This document shows, piece after piece, positions 59,041-64,000 of a DNA stretch of 64,000 nucleotides. Below the pieces are notes generated by a model. That model had not been told where the DNA came from. It saw only the letters and a list, made by a program, of their open reading frames with translations, and did no database searches. The stretch's first letter is position 1. Every line of letters starts with the position of its first letter. The stretch is from Mycolicibacter virginiensis (GTDB lineage: Bacteria > Actinomycetota > Actinomycetes > Mycobacteriales > Mycobacteriaceae). The stretch spans positions 682,001 through 746,000 of the forward strand of contig NZ_CP092430.2 in the NCBI RefSeq assembly GCF_022374935.2, in the 5' to 3' direction. Position numbers and translations under genes: made by a program.

Positions 59041-60207
59041 GTGAAAGCCGTCAGTTGCAGCAACAGCGAACTCGAGCTCGTCGAACTACCTACCCCCGTC
59101 CCGGCCAGAGGCCAGCTCCTCATCGACGTGCTGCGGTGCGGTATCTGCGGATCTGATCTGCACGCACGCCAGCACTGCGACGAGGTCGCCGATGTCATGG
59201 CCGCGACCGGATACGACGGCTTCATGCGCTCGGATCAGCAGGTGGTGCTCGGGCACGAAGTCTGCGGCGAAGTACTCGACCACGGTCCCCGCACTCGAAA
59301 GGCGCCGCGCCCCGGCACCCGAGTAGTCGCACTACCGCTGTTGCGGCGCGGTGACGCTGTCCATGCGATCGGGTTGTCGGAATCGGCGCCGGGCGGCTAC
59401 GCCGAGCAGATGCTCGTCGAGCAGTCGCTGACCCTGCCCATTCCCAACGGCCTGTCGGTGGACGCGGCCGCACTCACCGAACCGATGGCGGTCGCCTGGC
59501 ATGCCGTGCGACGCGGCGAGGTGCGCAAGCGCGACGTGGCGATCGTGATCGGCTGCGGACCGATCGGCCTGGCGGTGGTGTGCATGCTCAAAGCCCGCGG
59601 TGTGCGCACGGTGATCGCCAGTGACTTCTCGCCCGGCCGCCGCGCGCTGGCCAGCCGCTGCGGCGCCGACATCGTCGTCGACCCGGCACATGATTCGCCC
59701 TATGCCGCGGCCGCGGGCCACGGCCACCTGGAGAAGGCGCCGGATGCGCTGGGCTTGGCGGTGGGCACCGTCGAAAAGCTGTACAAGGCACGGTTGCCCT
59801 GGTGGCATGTCTGGCGGGCCGCCGAAGCCGTCGGCGCCGCCACACCCAACCGCCCGGTGATCTTCGAGTGTGTGGGGGTGCCCGGTGTCATCGACGGCAT
59901 TATCGCCGGCGCGCCTCTGTTCTCCCGGGTGGTCGTGGTCGGCGTCTGCATGGGAACCGACGCGATCCGGCCGGCGATCGCGATCAACAAGGAAACCGAC
60001 CTGCGGTTCGTATTGGGATACACACCAATGGAATTCCGAGACACCCTGCACATGATCGCCGAGGGCAAGGTCGACGTCTCGCCGTTGATCACCGGCACCG
60101 TCGGACTGGGCGGGGTGGCGAACGCGTTCGACGCGCTGGCGGACCCGGCCCGGCACGCCAAGGTTCTGATCGATCCCAAAAGCCCGGTGCTGGAGGTCCA
60201 ACGGTGA
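59041..60207 (+). CDS. Zinc-dependent alcohol dehydrogenase-like protein
   Basis: The 388-residue medium-chain dehydrogenase has the catalytic zinc Cys in RCGICGSDLH, the GHEVCGEV motif with the zinc His/Glu, and a Rossmann motif IVIGCGPIGLAVV. The structural four-Cys zinc loop is not evident; a Gly/Arg-rich stretch stands in its place. An insert of ~25 residues (HGHLEKAPDALGLAVG) lies in the cofactor domain. It starts at GTG 59041 and overlaps the phosphofructokinase gene by 4 nt (GTGA), so both are co-transcribed with the following methyltransferase gene. Confidence 0.87.
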   Translation: MKAVSCSNSELELVELPTPVPARGQLLIDVLRCGICGSDLHARQHCDEVADVMAATGYDGFMRSDQQVVLGHEVCGEVLDHGPRTRKAPRPGTRVVALPLLRRGDAVHAIGLSESAPGGYAEQMLVEQSLTLPIPNGLSVDAAALTEPMAVAWHAVRRGEVRKRDVAIVIGCGPIGLAVVCMLKARGVRTVIASDFSPGRRALASRCGADIVVDPAHDSPYAAAAGHGHLEKAPDALGLAVGTVEKLYKARLPWWHVWRAAEAVGAATPNRPVIFECVGVPGVIDGIIAGAPLFSRVVVVGVCMGTDAIRPAIAINKETDLRFVLGYTPMEFRDTLHMIAEGKVDVSPLITGTVGLGGVANAFDALADPARHAKVLIDPKSPVLEVQR

Positions 60208-61328
60208 CGGCGGGCATCAAGCGCATCGCGATCAGCACTGGTGGCGGTGACGCGCCAGGCCTCAACGCCGTCGTCTACGCCGCCACCCTGGCCGCCCGAC
60301 GACGAGGCTGGGACGTGGTCGGGATCCGCGACGGCTACAACGGGCTGCTGCTCGGCGACGACTATCCCGATGGCGGATTGATCGAGCTGACCCGTAACCG
60401 GGTGCGCGGCATCATCCACCAGGGCGGCACCATCTTGGGCAGCACCAACCGCGGCAACCCGATCGCCTACCCGGTGCAGCAGCCCGACGGCAGCTGGAGC
60501 GAACAGGACCGCACCGACGAGTTGCTCGAGCGCTTCGCAGAGCACGAGATCGATGCGTTGATCACCATCGGCGGCGACGGGTCCCTGGCGATCGGACACC
60601 ACCTGCACCAGGCTGGGCTGCGGCTGGTCGGGGTGCCCAAGACCATCGACAACGACCTGGAGGGCACCGCGGCGACGTTCGGTTTCGACAGTGCGGTCGA
60701 TTTCGCCTCCGAGTGCATCGATCGGTTGTTTCCCACCGCGACCTCGCACAGCCGGATCATCGTGGTGGAGGTGATGGGCCGCTACGCCGGCTGGATCGCG
60801 CTGCATGCCGGGCTGGCGTCCGGGGTGCACGCCATCTTGCTTCCGGAGATCCCGTATCGGCTCGAGCCGGTGGCCGAGCTGATCAACGAACGCGCGCAAC
60901 GTGGTTCAACGTATTCCATTGTCTGCGTGGCCGAAGGCGCCAAGCCGGTGGGCGGAGAGCTCACCGTGGCGGGCAAGGCGGTGGGTCAGGCCGAACGTCT
61001 GGGCGGTGTGGGCGCCAAGGTTGCCGCTGAACTCGAGGCGCTCACCGGGCGCGAGTCGCGTGCCGTGGTGCTCGGGCACCTGTTACGTGGCGGTTCGCCG
61101 TCGTCGGTGGACCGGCTGCTGGGGCTGCGGTTCGGCGCTGCGGCGGTGCGGGCCCTCGACGAGGGGCGCAGCGGGGTGATGGTGGCGCTCAACCCGCCGA
61201 CGGTGGATTACGTGCCGTTGGCCGAAGCTACCCGCCGACAGAAAACCGTTCCAGTGGACTGTGATTCGATCGAGACCGCGCGCGATCTCGGGATCAGGTT
61301 CGGCGACGAGAGCCTGCACGATGACTGA
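60204..61328 (+). CDS. pfkA: 6-phosphofructokinase (ATP/PPi-type PFK family)
   Basis: The 374-residue protein has STGGGDAPGLNAV (phosphoryl-donor loop), TIGGDGSLAIG, the catalytic PKTIDNDL and MGRYAGWIA. The GGDG sequence points to ATP use. PKTIDND, with Lys, is shared with PPi-dependent and actinomycete enzymes, so the donor is not settled. The normal reaction phosphorylates fructose 6-phosphate in glycolysis. It is longer than the M. tuberculosis PfkA and lies in an operon with an alcohol dehydrogenase and a methyltransferase, so it may be an additional, specialised PFK. It starts at GTG 60204. Confidence 0.9.
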   Translation: MTAGIKRIAISTGGGDAPGLNAVVYAATLAARRRGWDVVGIRDGYNGLLLGDDYPDGGLIELTRNRVRGIIHQGGTILGSTNRGNPIAYPVQQPDGSWSEQDRTDELLERFAEHEIDALITIGGDGSLAIGHHLHQAGLRLVGVPKTIDNDLEGTAATFGFDSAVDFASECIDRLFPTATSHSRIIVVEVMGRYAGWIALHAGLASGVHAILLPEIPYRLEPVAELINERAQRGSTYSIVCVAEGAKPVGGELTVAGKAVGQAERLGGVGAKVAAELEALTGRESRAVVLGHLLRGGSPSSVDRLLGLRFGAAAVRALDEGRSGVMVALNPPTVDYVPLAEATRRQKTVPVDCDSIETARDLGIRFGDESLHDD

Positions 61329-62079
61329 GGCGCCACGCCATCGCGGCGACTACGGCATCGACGGGTCGTTTCACCGGGTGCCGCTGGGCGGGCAGCTCGC
61401 CGCTTTGGCGGTCGGGTGCGCCGCGCTGGCGATCTACGGCGGCATCGCCCTGGCCCGCGGTCCACTGTGGGCCGGCGCAGCGGCGTTGGTCCTCGACGTC
61501 GCCGTCCTGACCCAGGTCGGACTGTATTGGCATGCGACGCGGGCCGGCAAGTTCAAGGTGTGGGACGACGTCCTCGATGGGCTGCGGCTGCGCGGCGACG
61601 AAACCGTGCTCGACATGGGATGCGGTCGAGGTGCGGTGTTGTGCGCCGCGGCCAAGCGGCTGCCCGACGGCCGGGCGATCGGGGTCGACCTGTGGCAGGC
61701 CGATCAGACCGACAACTCGGCTGATGCCACCCGGGCCAACGCCGCCCTGGAAGGCGTCGCCGACCGGATCGAGGTGCGCACCGGCGACATGACTGCGCTG
61801 CCGCTGGCCGACGCCAGCGTCGAGGTGGTGGTGTCCAACCTGGCGATCCACAACATCGGGTCTCGCGAGGGCCGCCGGCGTGCGCTGGCGGAGGCGGCCC
61901 GGGTGCTGCGGCCCGGAGGCCGGTTGGCCATCGCCGACCTGTGGGAGATCCGCCACCACGCCGCCCAACTGCGTGAAATGGGTTGGCCCGACGTGACATG
62001 GCGCAACCTGGGCTGGCGAATGTGGTACGGCGGGCCGTGGACTTCGACCCGGCTGGTCACCGCGACGAAGCCGGGCTGA
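61321..62079 (+). CDS. SAM-dependent methyltransferase with N-terminal membrane segments
   Basis: The 252-residue protein has two hydrophobic segments (about 27-46 and 50-68) followed by a class I methyltransferase domain: motif I VLDMGCGRGAVLCAAA, acidic GVDLWQADQTDN, then GDMTALPLADASVEVVVSNL and VLRPGGRLAIADLWE. Membrane-tethered methyltransferases of this type usually act on lipids. ATG 61321 overlaps the PFK stop by 8 nt. The following 290 nt hold only repeat copy D. Confidence 0.87.
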   Translation: MTEAPRHRGDYGIDGSFHRVPLGGQLAALAVGCAALAIYGGIALARGPLWAGAAALVLDVAVLTQVGLYWHATRAGKFKVWDDVLDGLRLRGDETVLDMGCGRGAVLCAAAKRLPDGRAIGVDLWQADQTDNSADATRANAALEGVADRIEVRTGDMTALPLADASVEVVVSNLAIHNIGSREGRRRALAEAARVLRPGGRLAIADLWEIRHHAAQLREMGWPDVTWRNLGWRMWYGGPWTSTRLVTATKPG

Positions 62080-62126
62080 GCGTCGGGCTCGGTCACGTCC
62101 GCCTCAGGCGTCACGCGGGAGCGGGG

Positions 62127-62268
62127 ATGTGGCGTGTGCCCGCCTCTGAGCGACAAGCGGCGTTATGTCAGGCCGTGGCGGGGTGCTGGTGGAGAATCGC
62201 GCCTCGGCGAGCGCAACGCGAGTTGACATAACCGGCGTTGTCGCTCAGAGGCGGGCACACGCCCACAT
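62127..62268. repeat. Dispersed palindromic intergenic element, copy D (best preserved)
   Basis: The left arm (62127-62170: ATGTGG, CGTGTGCCCGCCTCTGAGCG, ACAAG, TTATGTCA) and right arm (62224-62268) are near-perfect reverse complements over ~44 nt around a ~53-nt centre. The centre contains further GC-rich symmetry and no ORF. The arms recur in copies A-C. The size and terminal inverted repeats resemble a MITE or a REP-like element. The following segment to 62369 is a short run of GGCGGGCCTGTGAC-like tandem motifs. Confidence 0.8.
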
Positions 62269-62280
62269 CATCCGTGCTGT

Positions 62281-62345
62281 GACAGGTGGGTCTGTGGGCA
62301 GGCGGGCCTGTGACGGGTGGGTCTGTGGCAGGCGGGCCTGTGACT
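62281..62345. repeat. Short tandem repeat (GTGGGTCTGTGGGCAGGCGGGCCTGTGAC-like units)
   Basis: About two and a half copies of a ~30-nt unit combining GTGGGTCTGTGG, CAGGCGGGCCTGTGAC and GGGTGGG follow copy D of the palindromic element and precede the convergent toxin gene. They are low complexity and non-coding. Confidence 0.6.
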
Positions 62346-62369
62346 GGGTGGGGCAGTGCGCTCTCGGGC

Positions 62370-62987
62370 TCAATACGCGACGGTAAACCCGTGCCGCAGC
62401 ACCAGATCCGCGGTCACATCCGGGCGCTCCGCGAGCGGCCAGCACTCGACCGTGAATGCCCCGACGTCGAAGAACGCATAGTTGACCGACGTCTCCGGGG
62501 TGGTGCGTGAGCGGTAGACGATCGCGTCCGGGCACTCGTCGGGCTCGGGCCACCAGCGCCGCAGGGCATCTGCCAGGTGTTGGCAGGTGGCCCACACCGC
62601 GTCGTGCTGGCCGGTGCTGATCTGGTCGTCGACGCCGAGCGCATCCAGGTTGCGCTCGGTGCGCAGATCGAGCACCCGCAGGTGTCGGGCGGCGGAGAGT
62701 CGCACCAGGTGGTGGCGGGCGTGATCGCCGGGGATCATCAGCCCGGTCAGTCGGTAGCGTTCCCGGAACGCGCCGACGAGATCGGTTGCCGCGTAACGGG
62801 TACGGAACCCACCCGACGGCGGATCGAAGCGATAGCGCGGTTGGCCGAAACCGCCCCACGTCCACTGGTCGGGAGGCTCGGCATCGAGGCGCCACAGCTG
62901 TGAGCCGGCGGCGATCCGTCGGCGGCGCAGCCCGCTGGGCCGGGCATCGGGCAGGGGCGCCCGATAGCCGGCGGGGAGTTCAGGCAC
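62370..62987 (-). CDS. RES-domain toxin (NAD+ phosphorylase, MbcT-like)
   Basis: The 205-residue protein has the RES fold pattern. LWRLDAEPPDQ holds the conserved Arg, and the block RYRFDPPSGGFRTRYAATDL ends in the Tyr. The Glu follows in VGAFRERYR, and APLAERPDV-like strands lie near the end. RES toxins such as MbcT and ParT break down NAD+ or modify metabolic enzymes. It starts at a GTG that overlaps the antitoxin 3' end by 8 nt, the usual antitoxin-first order. The N-terminal 25 residues are basic and Pro-rich. Confidence 0.88.
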   Translation of the reverse strand: MPELPAGYRAPLPDARPSGLRRRRIAAGSQLWRLDAEPPDQWTWGGFGQPRYRFDPPSGGFRTRYAATDLVGAFRERYRLTGLMIPGDHARHHLVRLSAARHLRVLDLRTERNLDALGVDDQISTGQHDAVWATCQHLADALRRWWPEPDECPDAIVYRSRTTPETSVNYAFFDVGAFTVECWPLAERPDVTADLVLRHGFTVAY

Positions 62988-63495
62988 CGAGTGAGGTCAG
63001 CAGTCGACGCGCGGCCGGCGCGGTCTCGCTGTGGCGCAGCGCCTCGGCGATCGAGACGCCGCCCAGTTCGTCATGAGTGAGCCGCATGATGCGGTCCGCA
63101 GCCAACGGGTCGGTGGTGAACCGGCCCAGCAGCTCCAAGATGTCGGGCAGCTCGGGGCGCAGCCGGGCGTCGTCGAATTGCCAAGCCGGGAACCAGGTCT
63201 GGTTGCCGATGGCCGCGCCGATCAGCTTGCCTCGGCTGCGCAACCGGTGCACCGCCTGCGGTGTGCCCAGCCGCAGCAGGTCTTGAACCTTCGGGGTGGG
63301 CAGCGCCCCGGCGACGAAGTCGTCGACGAGGGCGGCGCGACGCTGATCGTTCAATGCGTGGGCGGCGATGCGCTCCAAGGTGCCCTGGGGGGCGGTGGGC
63401 GCCTCCAGCAGCGCGTCGAGGACGAGGGCGAACCCGGCGTCGGTGCGGGCGCGTTCGGCGACCTGACGGGCGATCGGGGCGACGGCGGTGGGCAT
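62980..63495 (-). CDS. Xre/MbcA/ParS-family antitoxin
   Basis: The 171-residue protein has an N-terminal helical region with VQDLLRLGTPQAVHRLRSRG (a DNA-binding helix-turn-helix-like segment) and the C-terminal MbcA/ParS/Xre toxin-binding domain: PDILELLGRFTTDPLAADRI, then IAEALRHSETAPAARRLL. It would bind the RES active site and repress its own operon. It is coupled to the downstream toxin gene by overlap. An AT-rich ATTGAAACAATCGAAACAAT stretch upstream (63526-63545) with two GAAACAATC repeats may be the operator. Confidence 0.87.
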   Translation of the reverse strand: MPTAVAPIARQVAERARTDAGFALVLDALLEAPTAPQGTLERIAAHALNDQRRAALVDDFVAGALPTPKVQDLLRLGTPQAVHRLRSRGKLIGAAIGNQTWFPAWQFDDARLRPELPDILELLGRFTTDPLAADRIMRLTHDELGGVSIAEALRHSETAPAARRLLTSLGA

Positions 63496-63525
63496 GCGCC
63501 CAATACTACCCGCCGCTGCTCAAGA

Positions 63526-63545
63526 TTGAAACAATCGAAACAATC
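63526..63545. promoter_or_regulatory. Direct repeat GAAACAATC upstream of the RES/Xre operon
   Basis: Two direct GAAACAATC units (the region reads ATTGAAACAATCGAAACAAT) lie about 30-50 nt before the antitoxin start. They are AT-rich against a GC-rich background and sit where an autoregulatory site is expected. They also lie just after the stop of the CcdA-like gene. Confidence 0.45.
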
Positions 63546-64000
63546 ATCCGGTGGTGGGCCGGTGTCGGCGTCGCAGCGCTCGCCAGCCCAGTGCGCCGGC
63601 CACCAGCGCGACGATCACCCCCAGCAGCGGCCAAACCCCCAGGGCGTCGACCTGATCGGCCAGCCAGGACTGCACCGCGCCCGCCGTACCGACCACCGGA
63701 TCATCGGCATCGCCCCCGGCGAAGTACAAGCGGATTTCGTAGTAGCCGTAGTAGCTGACGTACAACCCGGTCAGCAACACGATCAGCCCGGCGATGCGTC
63801 CCACATATGGCAGCACCCGCCGCATCGCGGAGCTGGCGCTAGAACCCGCCACGGCCACCGCCAGCGCCGCAACGCCGACGGTGATGCTCATACCTGCCGC
63901 GTAGGCGATGAACGCCAACACCCCGGCCAACATCGAACCCTGCCGAAACGTCGTGCTGATCACCGCCAGGAACGGCGCGATCGTGCAGGACAGTGACGCC
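63544..64000 (-). CDS. CcdA-like membrane protein, C-terminal part (runs off right edge)
   Basis: Only about 151 codons are present and the frame is open to base 64000. The visible part contains ASLSCTIAPFLAV (second conserved Cys) and three hydrophobic segments, including VLPYVGRIAGLIVLLTGLYV and a YYGYYEIRL segment very like YYGFYEVRL in the CcdA protein at 58.2 kb. The two are paralogues that share the second-half layout. The start and the first Cys lie beyond the window. It is convergent in order with the RES operon, upstream of it on the same strand. Confidence 0.85.
   Translation of the reverse strand, partial: ASLSCTIAPFLAVISTTFRQGSMLAGVLAFIAYAAGMSITVGVAALAVAVAGSSASSAMRRVLPYVGRIAGLIVLLTGLYVSYYGYYEIRLYFAGGDADDPVVGTAGAVQSWLADQVDALGVWPLLGVIVALVAGALGWRALRRRHRPTTG

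Noticed and set aside
62281..62345. Possible CRISPR-like array (GGCGGGCCTGTGAC repeats)
   Set aside because: Units are adjoining and low complexity with no spacers; no cas genes nearby.

Overview
The window is high-GC, densely packed actinobacterial DNA and almost certainly comes from a Mycobacterium/Mycolicibacterium-type genome. Supporting genes are an MmpS-MmpL-TetR module, a SigL/RslA sigma/anti-sigma pair that closely matches what I remember of the M. tuberculosis proteins, an MPT53-like secreted thioredoxin with its CcdA partner, a DUF4226 protein, a RecC-RecB-RecD operon, VapBC and RES/MbcA-type toxin-antitoxin pairs. No rRNA, tRNA or CRISPR array was recognised.

Layout. 0-16 kb is mostly chromosomal metabolism and envelope genes: a partial FAD oxidoreductase, a flippase-like membrane protein with an embedded pseudokinase, SDR, DUF4226 operon, thioesterase, methyltransferase, a carboxyltransferase / enoyl-CoA hydratase / SRPBCC run, a trypsin-like protease, SelO and an MMPL exporter. 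16-26.4 kb is a specialised-metabolism block that appears to be controlled by SigL. It holds an srsABC-like operon (type III polyketide synthase, ICMT-type methyltransferase, FAD oxygenase), a convergent four-gene operon (TPP enzyme, SRPBCC, KAS III-like protein, aminotransferase), sigL-rslA itself, and a two-gene operon derived from a duplicated sigL-rslA pair. In that derived pair the sigma factor is reduced to region 4 and the anti-sigma zinc domain is fused to a carotenoid-cleavage oxygenase. Each of these four units has a TGAAC(C/T)-N16-CGTG(T/A)C element, the promoter type reported for SigL in M. tuberculosis. A fifth copy lies before the mpt53-ccdA pair at 57.65 kb.

27.2-36.1 kb is an accessory defence island. 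It contains an NgoMIV-family and a NaeI-family restriction endonuclease (both families recognise GCCGGC in characterised members), one intact cytosine-5 methyltransferase, a 3' remnant of a second methyltransferase cut off at an IS3 orfA remnant, a Vsr mismatch endonuclease, a frameshifted IS256 transposase remnant, and an unrecognised two-gene module: a ribbon-helix-helix/winged-helix-like protein followed by a GHKL (Bergerat-fold) ATPase with two glycine-rich linkers. This module and the sigma4 / anti-sigma-oxygenase pair are the best candidates for undescribed biology.

36-64 kb returns to chromosomal genes: an ABC-F protein, SDRs, mmpS-mmpL-tetR, prfC, a NYN nuclease, vapBC with a palindromic operator, recCBD, mpt53-ccdA, alcohol dehydrogenase-pfk-methyltransferase, a RES/Xre toxin-antitoxin pair, and a second CcdA-like gene running off the right end. 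A dispersed palindromic element occurs in at least four intergenic regions (2.8, 38.2, 48.1 and 62.2 kb).
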